Shown in pieces: positions 54,342 to 62,668 of a stretch of DNA of 64,000 nt. The stretch spans positions 248,001 to 312,000 of the forward strand of contig NZ_BMEC01000003.1 in assembly GCF_014636295.1 (NCBI RefSeq), written 5' to 3'. Source of the DNA: Marivirga lumbricoides. GTDB lineage: Bacteria > Bacteroidota > Bacteroidia > Cytophagales > Cyclobacteriaceae. Below the pieces are notes generated by a model, which searched no databases, had not been told where the DNA came from, and was given only the letters and a program-made list of their open reading frames with translations. How positions within the stretch are numbered: position 1 is the stretch's first letter; every line of letters begins with the position of its first letter. The translations under genes were made by a program, and so were the position numbers.

Positions 54342-55127
54342 TTGAAGGTCTTAGCATACCATACTTTTAATAATGATGCTTTTGCAAGGCATTTAAAATA
54401 CCTTAAAAATCATTATACATCTAAAAAAATAGATTTATTAAATAATCGATTATTAATAACAGTAGATGACGGACATATCTCTTTCTATCAAAATGCCTTT
54501 CCCTTACTGAAGCAATATCAAATTCCTGCCATTCTATTTATTGTGCCTTCGTTAATTAGTACGGAGAAACCTTTTTGGTGGGATGAATTAATATATTATT
54601 TAGGAAATGAAAAAGGGGCGGCAGAACTTAAGAGATTAAAGACAATTCCTAATGAGGAAAGATCGGCCTATTTAGTAGAATTAAGGAATGCTTCAAAAAA
54701 ACCGATTTTAAGGCAGCAACAATTAACAGTTGTGCAGTTAAAAGAAATGCAAAGTACGGGCATCACCATTGCCAACCATAGCTTTTCGCATCCTATGTTT
54801 GATCAATGTACTGAGGAAGAATTAAGGGAGGAATTGAAGAAGACCAAAGCTTTTTTTAAAGAGCATCAATTGGAGGGCTATGATATTTTTGCTTATCCGA
54901 ATGGGAATTATAATGAATTAGCTGAAAAGGTTTTAAAAGAAGAAGGCATTAAATATGCCTTTTTATTTGATCATCAAATTAACAAAGGGGAGATTAATGC
55001 TATGCGGATTTCACGCTTAAGTGTGAATGATGATACGCCACTTTGGAAATTAAAGTTTATTTTGAGTGGATGGCATTCTAAGGTTTTGCCGTTGAGAAAA
55101 AGAATTTTTGGGTTTTTAAAAAAGTGA
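54342..55127 (+). CDS. Polysaccharide deacetylase (NodB/CE4-like)
   Basis: A TTG at 54342 just after the previous stop gives a protein of about 262 residues beginning LKVLAYHTFNNDAFARHL, which matches the start of CE4-type deacetylases. The motif TVDDGHISFYQ is the TFDDG-type metal site and ANHSFSHPMFDQ is the HxxxH-type site. A frame open from 54219 overlaps the sulfotransferase and has no family likeness before residue 42. Such enzymes remove N- or O-acetyl groups from glycans. No signal peptide is visible, so it may act on a cytosolic lipid-linked intermediate. The start site is uncertain. Confidence 0.75.
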   Translation: MKVLAYHTFNNDAFARHLKYLKNHYTSKKIDLLNNRLLITVDDGHISFYQNAFPLLKQYQIPAILFIVPSLISTEKPFWWDELIYYLGNEKGAAELKRLKTIPNEERSAYLVELRNASKKPILRQQQLTVVQLKEMQSTGITIANHSFSHPMFDQCTEEELREELKKTKAFFKEHQLEGYDIFAYPNGNYNELAEKVLKEEGIKYAFLFDHQINKGEINAMRISRLSVNDDTPLWKLKFILSGWHSKVLPLRKRIFGFLKK

Positions 55128-55188
55128 AATTTATTGGGCAGTTTTTATGAGTATAGCTAATGGTGAATTTCTTTTCTTTTTCTTTTTA

Positions 55189-55260
55189 CTTGAACAAAAA
55201 GAAACAAAAATTCAAGACAAAACAATGCTGCTTCGCTGGTCCGCTGTTTTGTCCTCCCAT
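55189..55260. repeat. Degenerate dispersed repeat, copy 2
   Basis: CTTGA, CAAAAAGAAACAAAAAT, TCAAG is followed by nested arms GACAAAAC (55216-55223) and GTTTTGTC (55246-55253). The order matches the copy at 14462-14570 on the same strand. A 61-codon frame across it is a by-product of the repeat. Confidence 0.55.
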
Positions 55261-55328
55261 CCGCTCTCTTCGAGCAAACTTAAGTGGGCATTGTTAGTCA
55301 GTAGCATATCATATAATTTAGCAAAAAA

Positions 55329-56198
55329 TTGAGTAAAAAATCCTTCAAGGTTCGCTTTTACACGCGTTTTAGAAATAATACATTACTTAATGCTTTTCTA
55401 AATCTTACCCAAAAACCTCTAAAACCTAAAAAATGGGTTTTTATATTGGGTTGTTACAACTCAGGCACTACTTTATTGGCTGAATTACTGAATCAACACC
55501 CACAATTAACAGTTTTGCCAGATGAGGGGGTTATGCTTACCAATCAATTGAAAAGGCCTGAAGATTTTGGCTGGCGCAGAATGTGGTGGAAGTGTATTGA
55601 GATGATTAAGTCATCAGATTTGAAATTAGATATAAAATCAGCAGAGGCGATCAAGAGACAATGGGCTTTTTTTATGCCTGTAACATCTCAAATTGTAGTA
55701 GAGAAATCAATTGCTAATATGTTAAGAATCCCCTTTTTTCAAAGGTATTTCAAGAATACATATTTTATTCATATTAGGAGAAATCCTTATGCCGTAGCAG
55801 AGGGTATACAAAGAAAGGCTCAGCCTATGGGTGAAAAATTACAAAAATATGGTAAACAATATCCTATGGAGCTTTGTATTCAGCAATGGGTGGCCTCTCA
55901 AACGCTTTTTGAAAATGAAAAAGCTAAGATTCATAATTTATTTGATTTAACTTATGAGGATTTTACAGCTAATCCACAACAATGGGCTAATCAAATCTGT
56001 GATTTCTTAGAAATTGAATATTTTAATTCCAGTATCTTTTCAAAAGAAATGAAAGTACACGGTAAATCTATGAAGATTAAGAATCAAAATGTAAAAAGCT
56101 TTAAAAGTTTAAGTATTGAGGATTGGAAGGTAATAAACGAAAGCGCAGAAAAAGTAATTAAGGAATATGGCTATTACCAGGCAGAAAAGCCTCAATAA
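55329..56198 (+). CDS. Sulfotransferase, third type
   Basis: This 289-residue protein starts at TTG 55329. The PAPS loop is WVFILGCYNSGTTLLAEL (36-53) and the second site is FIHIRRNPYAVAEGI. It contains a tryptophan-rich segment (FGWRRMWWKCIEM) not seen in the other sulfotransferases. It belongs to the broad sulfotransferase family (Sulfotransfer_3-like) and is the fourth in this locus. It follows the repeat-bearing gap after the deacetylase. Its 3' end overlaps the next glycosyltransferase by 32 bases. Confidence 0.8.
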   Translation: MSKKSFKVRFYTRFRNNTLLNAFLNLTQKPLKPKKWVFILGCYNSGTTLLAELLNQHPQLTVLPDEGVMLTNQLKRPEDFGWRRMWWKCIEMIKSSDLKLDIKSAEAIKRQWAFFMPVTSQIVVEKSIANMLRIPFFQRYFKNTYFIHIRRNPYAVAEGIQRKAQPMGEKLQKYGKQYPMELCIQQWVASQTLFENEKAKIHNLFDLTYEDFTANPQQWANQICDFLEIEYFNSSIFSKEMKVHGKSMKIKNQNVKSFKSLSIEDWKVINESAEKVIKEYGYYQAEKPQ

Positions 56199-57348
56199 AA
56201 TATTATTTGTTCAGGATTCCTTGGGTACGGGAGGCGCAGAGCGTAGCAATGCCAATTTGTGGTATTACCTAAGAGATCAAGGTATAGAAATTAAAATACT
56301 TGTTCTCGAACATAGATCCGTAGGTATAGAGAATGAGATTATTGCTACAGGTTTTGATGTGGTTTTTTTAGATAAGCAAAACCCTTTAAAAACTGCAAAA
56401 AAGATAGCCAGATATATCACATCATTTCAACCCGATTTAGTGCATTCAGTATTATTTAAAGCTACATTGAGAGCGCGATTGGCAAAGTTATTTACAAAAT
56501 TTATTTTACTCGAAAGCCTGGTCAACTGCACTTATGATCCTTCCCGCTTAAAAGATGAAAATATTGCTGCATATAAATTAACTGCTTATAGGTTGCTTGA
56601 CAAATTCACAGCTCATTTATTTGGAGATTTTTATATCCCCATCACTAATACAGTCAGAATCCATTATCAGGATTATCTCGGGTTAAGCTCAAAAAAAATG
56701 CAAGTGATTTTCAGAGGTAGAAGTAAAAATACTTTTAATAAACTGGAAGAGAGAAAAAGAATAGCCAAGGAGCTTGGGCTTAGTACGAACAAATTATGGC
56801 TGATTCAGGTAGGGAGACAAGAATTCCAAAAGGGCCACATCCATACTTTGAAAGCATTATTTATTTTGCCAGATGATGTCAAAGATCGAATGGAAGTTCT
56901 TTTCCTTGGCAGAGAAGGTAATGCCAGTGCTTCTTTAAAGACATTTTTAAAAGAAAATGAGTTGGGAGTATCTTATCATTTTCTTGGACATAGAAAGGAT
57001 GTGCCTAAGATGATGAAAGCATCTGATATTTTTCTTTTTCCCTCTTTATATGAGGGGCTGGGAGGGTCATTAATTGAGGCACAATCCGCTTCTCTCCCTG
57101 TTATATGCTCAGATATCCCTGTATTGAATGAAGTGGCTGAAAAGAGTAAGAATGCTTTAATGTTTGAAGCTGGAAATGAACAGGAGTTAGCAAAGAAAAT
57201 TCAAGAGCTCGTAGAAAAACCAGAAGTAAGAAAAGAAATGGGTAATCATAGTTTAGGAAGGTTTAATAAGCATTTTCAAATTGATAAAATCCACGAAGAA
57301 ATGGTGGAGTTTTATCAAAGTGTATTGGCGGCCAGAGACCGCGACTAA
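56167..57348 (+). CDS. GT4-type glycosyltransferase
   Basis: This 393-residue GT-B enzyme has ILFVQDSLGTGGAERSNANLWYYL at its N-terminus, and LIQVGRQEFQKGHI plus FPSLYEGLGGSLIEAQSASLPVIC with the E-x7-E motif in its C-terminal half. The ATG 56167 lies inside the sulfotransferase end. The C-terminal residues AARDRD are encoded by a GCGG/CCGC hairpin that belongs to the repeat block starting at its stop codon, so the tail appears to have been altered by a repeat insertion. Confidence 0.85.
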   Translation: MAITRQKSLNKILFVQDSLGTGGAERSNANLWYYLRDQGIEIKILVLEHRSVGIENEIIATGFDVVFLDKQNPLKTAKKIARYITSFQPDLVHSVLFKATLRARLAKLFTKFILLESLVNCTYDPSRLKDENIAAYKLTAYRLLDKFTAHLFGDFYIPITNTVRIHYQDYLGLSSKKMQVIFRGRSKNTFNKLEERKRIAKELGLSTNKLWLIQVGRQEFQKGHIHTLKALFILPDDVKDRMEVLFLGREGNASASLKTFLKENELGVSYHFLGHRKDVPKMMKASDIFLFPSLYEGLGGSLIEAQSASLPVICSDIPVLNEVAEKSKNALMFEAGNEQELAKKIQELVEKPEVRKEMGNHSLGRFNKHFQIDKIHEEMVEFYQSVLAARDRD

Positions 57349-57351
57349 GTG

Positions 57352-57453
57352 CAAAGACGCAAAGTTTTTTTAAATTAATGAGTTCTAATTGTATTGCCAT
57401 CAGTGAACTGTTAAATAATTTGTTTACATTCTTTGCGTCTTTGTGTCTTTGCG
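57352..57453. repeat. Inverted pair of the dispersed CAAAGACGCAAAG repeat
   Basis: CAAAGACGCAAAG (57352-57364) and CTTTGCGTCTTTG (57431-57443) are exact inverted copies, the second followed by a further TGTCTTTGCG. Between them is AT-rich DNA. A variant (GCGAAGACGTAAAGACACTAAG) lies at the end of the next glycosyltransferase near 58616-58637. A palindrome AGAGCT/AGCTCT (57461-57474) follows. Repeats of this type are common between genes in Bacteroidota. Confidence 0.6.
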
Positions 57454-57497
57454 TTTCCATAGAGCTTTAGCTCTCAAAAACAGAGCATATAATTAAA

Positions 57498-58628
57498 ATG
57501 AAAATAATTCAGGTCATACAGAAACCCCAGCTACGCGGAGCAGAGATGTTTGCCAGCCAATTGAGCAATCATTTACAAGCTCGGGGCAATGATGTAGTTT
57601 TAGTTTCTTTATTTAAAGGAGAAGGTCAGTTAAGTTTTAATGGAAAACAAATTCACTTAGGTTTAAGCGCTAAGGTTCGCTGGTTAGATTATAATGGGTT
57701 TAAAAAATTGGCTAGAGTCATCGAGGATGAAAAGCCTGATATTGTACAAGCCAATGCCGGAGATACTTTAAAATATGCTATTCTGTCCCGCCTGCTATTA
57801 GGTTGGAAACAGCCAGTTGTTTTCCGAAATGCATCTATGGTGAGTTTGTACATCAAAAACCCTATCATTAAAAAGTTGAATGGATTTTTATACAATCAAG
57901 TAGATGCGATAGCTTCTGTTAGTTATCAGTCTAAACTGGATTTGAATCAATTGTTTCCAATAACGTTAGATAAGTCAAGGGTGATTCCTATCGGAATTGA
58001 ATCAATAGTAGAAACGCAGCGGAGATTCCGAGAGGAACGAATCAGGAAAAATATAGAAGACGAAATAAAATTGGTGCATGTTGGAGGTTTTAGTTTTGAA
58101 AAGAACCATAAAGGTCTACTGAAAATTTTAAAACGTTTTTTATCTGATTATCCTAATTCAAAATTAAAATTGGTGGGAGATGGCCCTCTACGGAAAGAGA
58201 CAGAAGAGCAAGCGAAATCTTTAGGAATAACTAATTCAGTTGAATTTATGGGTTTTCAGTCTGATCCTATGCAATATGTAAGAGAAGCAGATGTATTTGT
58301 TCTGCCCAGTATCATTGAAGGCATGCCTGGCGTGATTTTAGAAGCATTTGATTGCCAAACACCCGTAGTAGCGTATGATGTAGGTGGTGTTAAGGAGGTG
58401 GTGAAAAATGCGGAGTCGGGGATTCTGGTGAAGAAAAATGATGAAGCGAGTTTTATTAAAGCCATAAAAGAAACCATTGAAAAACCAGAATTGACTAGAG
58501 AAAGGGTCAAAAATGCTTTTGAATTGGTGCAAGAGGAGTTTATGAATGAGGTCATAGCGGAAAAATTCTCCTCTTACTACAAAGAAATAATTGACAGCCG
58601 AAGGCTGTGCCTAACCGCGAAGACGTAA
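57498..58628 (+). CDS. GT4-type glycosyltransferase
   Basis: This 376-residue enzyme has IIQVIQKPQLRGAEMFASQLSNHL at the start, LVHVGGFSFEKNHKGLLKIL and the LPSIIEGMPGVILEAFDCQTPVVAYDVGG region with the E-x7-E motif. The AEMFA and GGVKEVV segments are standard for GT4 transferases. The last codons (SRRLCLTAKT) come from a repeat with a CAGCC/GGCTG hairpin and the GAAGACGTAAAG motif, so the native end was probably replaced. It is flanked by repeats on both sides. Confidence 0.85.
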   Translation: MKIIQVIQKPQLRGAEMFASQLSNHLQARGNDVVLVSLFKGEGQLSFNGKQIHLGLSAKVRWLDYNGFKKLARVIEDEKPDIVQANAGDTLKYAILSRLLLGWKQPVVFRNASMVSLYIKNPIIKKLNGFLYNQVDAIASVSYQSKLDLNQLFPITLDKSRVIPIGIESIVETQRRFREERIRKNIEDEIKLVHVGGFSFEKNHKGLLKILKRFLSDYPNSKLKLVGDGPLRKETEEQAKSLGITNSVEFMGFQSDPMQYVREADVFVLPSIIEGMPGVILEAFDCQTPVVAYDVGGVKEVVKNAESGILVKKNDEASFIKAIKETIEKPELTRERVKNAFELVQEEFMNEVIAEKFSSYYKEIIDSRRLCLTAKT

Positions 58629-58724
58629 AGACACTAAGTTTACGTATAAAAAATATAAAAAAAGGGGAGTGTATCAATAACTGTGTAAGTTCTATAACAG
58701 AGCTTAAGCTTATAATTATTTTAT

Positions 58725-59675
58725 ATGAATTATAGTTTTTTAAAAGGAAAGTCTATTTTAGTGACGGGCGGTGCAGGTTTTATTGGGTATCATCTGGTTA
58801 AAGCCATTATCAAAGAAAAGCCAGCTAAACTCTACATTGTGGATAATTTATCTACAGGTCTTAAAAGCAATGTAGAAGACATTATTGCTTTGCAGGAAGT
58901 AGAATTTATAAATGAAGATATTGCCAAGCCATCTTCTGTAGAATCCATACAAGAACTCGACTATATTTTCCATTTAGCGGCTGTGGTAAGCGTTCCTAAG
59001 TCATTTGAGATGCCATTTTTGACTCACCGAACCAATGAAAGTGGTTTTATCAATATGTTGGAGCTGGCACGAAAGCTGAAAGTTAAAAAACTATGCTATG
59101 CCTCTTCCTCAGCAGTCTATGGTGAACAAACTCAAATGCCTATTAAAGAAACCGCTCATCTTAATCCTCAATCCCCCTATGGTTTAAGCAAATTACTAAA
59201 TGAGCAATATGCCAAAGCATTTCAGGAATGGGAGAACATAGAAAGTGTAGGTTTTAGATTTTTCAATGTTTTCGGTCCAGGGCAAAGAGCAGATTCTCCT
59301 TATTCAGGCGTGATTTCTATTTTTATGAACAGAATGCAAAAAGATGATTCAATCCAAATCTTTGGTGATGGAGAACAAATCCGTGATTTTGTATTTGTAG
59401 AAGATGTAGTTCAGGCTTTATTATTGGGAGCTAAATCTGAGCAGAAGTTCGGTCTATTTAATGTCGGTAGCGGGCAAACTACTTCGCTAAATCAGCTTTA
59501 TGAAGTGCTAAAAAATATAACTAACTATCCTAGATCACCTATATATCAGAAGGCCAGAAAGGGAGATATTAAAAAAAGCGCAGCTAACATAGATTTAATA
59601 AAGAATTCTTTAAGTTATCAGCCTTTGTTTAAATTAGAAGAGGGATTAAATAGAATTATAAAGAACATGCAGTAG
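58725..59675 (+). CDS. NAD-dependent nucleotide-sugar epimerase/dehydratase (extended SDR)
   Basis: This 316-residue extended short-chain dehydrogenase has ILVTGGAGFIGYHLV for NAD binding, IVDNLSTGLKSN, DYIFHLAAVVSVP, the catalytic YASSSAVYGE and SPYGLSKLLNEQYA with Tyr-x-x-x-Lys, and RFFNVFGPGQRADSPYSGVI. The type is like UDP-glucose/UDP-N-acetylglucosamine 4-epimerase (WbpP/GalE). It provides a nucleotide sugar for the glycan. It lies 96 bases after the repeat-ended glycosyltransferase. Confidence 0.9.
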   Translation: MNYSFLKGKSILVTGGAGFIGYHLVKAIIKEKPAKLYIVDNLSTGLKSNVEDIIALQEVEFINEDIAKPSSVESIQELDYIFHLAAVVSVPKSFEMPFLTHRTNESGFINMLELARKLKVKKLCYASSSAVYGEQTQMPIKETAHLNPQSPYGLSKLLNEQYAKAFQEWENIESVGFRFFNVFGPGQRADSPYSGVISIFMNRMQKDDSIQIFGDGEQIRDFVFVEDVVQALLLGAKSEQKFGLFNVGSGQTTSLNQLYEVLKNITNYPRSPIYQKARKGDIKKSAANIDLIKNSLSYQPLFKLEEGLNRIIKNMQ

Positions 59676-59757
59676 TGATTGAAATTGATATAATTACTAT
59701 TATTTTTGATCAAAATTATAATTATTTATTAAGCGCCCTTCATAATTTAACTTTCCT

Positions 59758-60987
59758 CTATTCCCTAATTAATGTCTCTCTTTGATTAACAGTCTTCCTT
59801 CTGCTCTTGAATACCTCCTTCTTCTTATCGTCATACATCTGAATGATAATAAAGAGAAAAAGCATCATAATTTGGCTTTTCTGTCTAATTGCAATCCCTA
59901 AATTTCCTGAAATCTGCGCCAATGCAATAGAAACTGTTATGAAACTAAAAAAAGCAGTTTTCACCGCAAAATCTCCTTTTATAATATAAAGTATACCTCC
60001 CTTAAATAGAAAAATAAGGGTAATAAATAATAAAAATACATTCTCAAAGGAAACAATGATGCCCAACATCCCAGGCGCATCAAAAAATAGTGGCCTAAAC
60101 AAGAAAGTAAATACTTGCATTGGTAAACTCATAGTAGTAATGTCAAGGCCTGATGTGGCTTTAGATAATTCTGCGGCTCTATTGCTCATGTTCAGCCCTT
60201 CAGTTAATACAGTATCAGTTTCCAACCCTACCATATTTAAAACATCTTTATAAATAAAACCAAGTGCCATAGCAGCAATTAATATCATAACAATTTTCAC
60301 ACCCCAACCCACTCCTTTACTACTAAAAGTAAAACCAATCAATGAAGAGGCTAAAATTACTAATAAAATATGAGGACGGATATGATAAGTAAGTAAAGCA
60401 CCGATTAGCAGTACCCAATATCTTTTTGGGATATTATTGAGTCCATAGAATAGCAATCCAATTCCTAAGAAAATAAAAGCCCCCTTACCAAACGAACCTG
60501 ACCAGAAATGAAGATTAGGTAGCAAGAAGAACAAATGCAATAAATCAAATCCTGCATAAGTATTTTTAAAAAATATTCTCTCCCTAAAAAACCTATAGAA
60601 ATAGATAAAACCCAAAAAACCAAAAAATGCAAATAGTGCCATTATTGCTTCAAAGCTAAATCCCAACCACTTTATAAATGGGTACCCTGTCCATTCTATA
60701 AATGTAGTAGAAGTGCCATAAAATGAACTCCAATCTGGCCCTCTAAAACCAGTTACAATCTTTTCATAATAAAAATGAGAATCTGATCTGTTAAAAACAG
60801 AATAGATATAATACACAAAAGAAAGTAAGAGATGGTACCAAAAAAGCTTCTTGAGGAACTTATTGTCATTTGCGCTATGGTTAGGTAAGGAAAATTTGTT
60901 TCTACCTCTGCGTACAGGCATCATTTTATCAATCACCGCCATGGAGATAAAGTATGAAATGATGATGATAAAGATGCCGTAGATCAT
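59758..60987 (-). CDS. Polytopic membrane protein, possible polymerase or GT-C enzyme
   Basis: This 409-residue protein is on the minus strand, unlike its neighbours. It has about ten to twelve helices, an outer loop FNRSDSHFYYEKIVTGFRG and the segment LPNLHFWSGSFGKGAFIFLG. The last segment resembles FIPSVTFWSSGVLKE in the protein at 27640-28896. In a polysaccharide locus with no other candidate polymerase it may be the Wzy-type polymerase or a lipid-sugar-dependent transferase, which is an inference. The ATG at 60987 is preceded by AT-rich DNA. Confidence 0.6.
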   Translation of the reverse strand: MIYGIFIIIISYFISMAVIDKMMPVRRGRNKFSLPNHSANDNKFLKKLFWYHLLLSFVYYIYSVFNRSDSHFYYEKIVTGFRGPDWSSFYGTSTTFIEWTGYPFIKWLGFSFEAIMALFAFFGFLGFIYFYRFFRERIFFKNTYAGFDLLHLFFLLPNLHFWSGSFGKGAFIFLGIGLLFYGLNNIPKRYWVLLIGALLTYHIRPHILLVILASSLIGFTFSSKGVGWGVKIVMILIAAMALGFIYKDVLNMVGLETDTVLTEGLNMSNRAAELSKATSGLDITTMSLPMQVFTFLFRPLFFDAPGMLGIIVSFENVFLLFITLIFLFKGGILYIIKGDFAVKTAFFSFITVSIALAQISGNLGIAIRQKSQIMMLFLFIIIQMYDDKKKEVFKSRRKTVNQRETLIRE

Positions 60988-61414
60988 TAGATAATAGAAT
61001 TATAATGCAAAGGTAACAAATTAAGATCAGCCAAAAGACATTGAAGGAACTGAAGTCATAAAGAATAAATTTAAAATTAAAGGCTTTCATGTGCGATGAA
61101 TTTTAAAATTTCCTCTTTTCGTTAAGAGAATTATTACGGTATGAAGACGCTAAGAAACATGAATTATGCTATTTAAAAGTGTGTTTTCGAAAGCTAAATA
61201 ATGGAATGTCTCATTATACTTTGTTTTGAGATTTAAATGTTGAGGTTTATTAATTTTTAGCCTTACTGTAATCCCGAAGTATCTTCGAGTATTTGTTGTT
61301 AAAAAAACTTTAGCTTTGTGCCTTAAATAGCAAATTGATTCTAAAGATTTGTTAAAAGAATTGAATTGTCAACTAAAAATTTATAATGAACCATTAACTT
61401 GACCATTCCCCAAA
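60988..61414. other. Intergenic region between divergent genes
   Basis: These 427 bases hold no gene I can support. A degenerate repeat-like GAAGACGCTAAGAAAC (61142-61157) resembles the dispersed repeats at 57352 and 58616. No exact consensus promoter was found. Confidence 0.5.
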
Positions 61415-62650
61415 ATGACAACTTCAAAACCTAACAAAATAAAAATCCTCCATATCATCAAATCCCTTGGTCGGGGTGGGGCGGAAATGCTTCTACCTGA
61501 AACGCTGAAGCTGCATGATCAGGAGAAATTTGAATTCCATTATATTTATTTCCTTCCGTGGAAAGACCAAATGGTATCCACTTTAGAGACAGCCGGAGGA
61601 AAAGTTACATGTATGCCAGCGAGCAATAATATTAAGCTCATGCAACAAATTGGTAAAGTGAAGGCATATATTAAGAAAAACAATATTCAATTAGTGCATG
61701 CGCACTTGCCCTGGGCAGGATTTTTGTCTCGCTTTATATATAAAAGTACCAGTATCCCGGTCATTTATACAGAACATAATAAGCAGGAGCGTTACCACAA
61801 AATAACTTTTCTATTAAATAAACTAACTTTTAATTGGCAGTCAGCTGCAGTAGCTGTGAGTAAGGATGTGGCTGAGTCTATTCAAAAAAATATAAAACCT
61901 AATACATCTGTTAAAACAATTCTGAACGGTGTAAACACGGATTATTTTCAAAGGTATTCTCTCAGCGATTTAGCAGTTTCAATTCAGAGTTTACCTCTTG
62001 AAGTGGAAGATGCTAATAGTTTCAGAACTGGTGAAAAGGCTGAAAAGAAACTTCCATTTGATAATGGTAATAATGTTTTAAAGGAGTTTTTGAAGCTAAA
62101 GCAATCAAATAATGAATTATTGGTTGTAGGAAGTGTTGCCGTTTTCAGGTTTCAAAAACGCATGTTGGAATGGATTAAAGTTTTTCATGAAGCAACACAA
62201 GAAAATGAAAATTTAAGGGGTGTTATCGTAGGAAACGGCCCTTTTGCTGAGCAAATGTTACAGCTAAGGGATGAATTGGAGCTGCATAACAAGCTCTTTA
62301 TTCCGGGCTTGCAAACCAACACAAAGGAATGGTTTTCTATAATGGATGTTTTCATGATGAGTTCGGAATTTGAAGGTTTACCCATTGCTTTATTGGAAGC
62401 TATGAGTACGGGATGTGCCGTAGTAACTACAGATGCTGGTGGTGTAAAAGAGGTAGTAAGGGATGGTATTGACGGATTAATGGTGCCAGTAAAAGAATGG
62501 GAACAATTATCAGTTAAGCTTAAAGGGTTGAAAGATGATACGCTAAGAAATAAACTTGCTGAAGCCGCCAGACTCAGAGTGGTGGAGGCTTTTAGCTTGA
62601 GAAGAATGGTGGAGGAGCTAGAGATGTTATATAATCAATCGATACATTAA
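61415..62650 (+). CDS. GT4-type glycosyltransferase with an insert
   Basis: This 411-residue GT-B enzyme has ILHIIKSLGRGGAEMLLPETLKL at the start and the C-terminal MMSSEFEGLPIALLEAMSTGC with the E-x7-E motif, then VVTTDAGGVKEVVRDGIDGL. Between KTILNGVNTDYF and LLVVGSVAVFRFQKRM lies a polar insert of about 50 residues (FRTGEKAEKKLPFDNG region) that is longer than usual for the inter-domain linker. It probably adds a sugar to the surface glycan. The GNAT gene follows after 18 bases. Confidence 0.85.
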   Translation: MTTSKPNKIKILHIIKSLGRGGAEMLLPETLKLHDQEKFEFHYIYFLPWKDQMVSTLETAGGKVTCMPASNNIKLMQQIGKVKAYIKKNNIQLVHAHLPWAGFLSRFIYKSTSIPVIYTEHNKQERYHKITFLLNKLTFNWQSAAVAVSKDVAESIQKNIKPNTSVKTILNGVNTDYFQRYSLSDLAVSIQSLPLEVEDANSFRTGEKAEKKLPFDNGNNVLKEFLKLKQSNNELLVVGSVAVFRFQKRMLEWIKVFHEATQENENLRGVIVGNGPFAEQMLQLRDELELHNKLFIPGLQTNTKEWFSIMDVFMMSSEFEGLPIALLEAMSTGCAVVTTDAGGVKEVVRDGIDGLMVPVKEWEQLSVKLKGLKDDTLRNKLAEAARLRVVEAFSLRRMVEELEMLYNQSIH

Positions 62651-62668
62651 CCTTTTTTAATTTAAATT

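Noticed and set aside
55147-55332. 61-codon frame before the third-type sulfotransferase
   Set aside because: It is made from the dispersed repeat and its low-complexity flanks.
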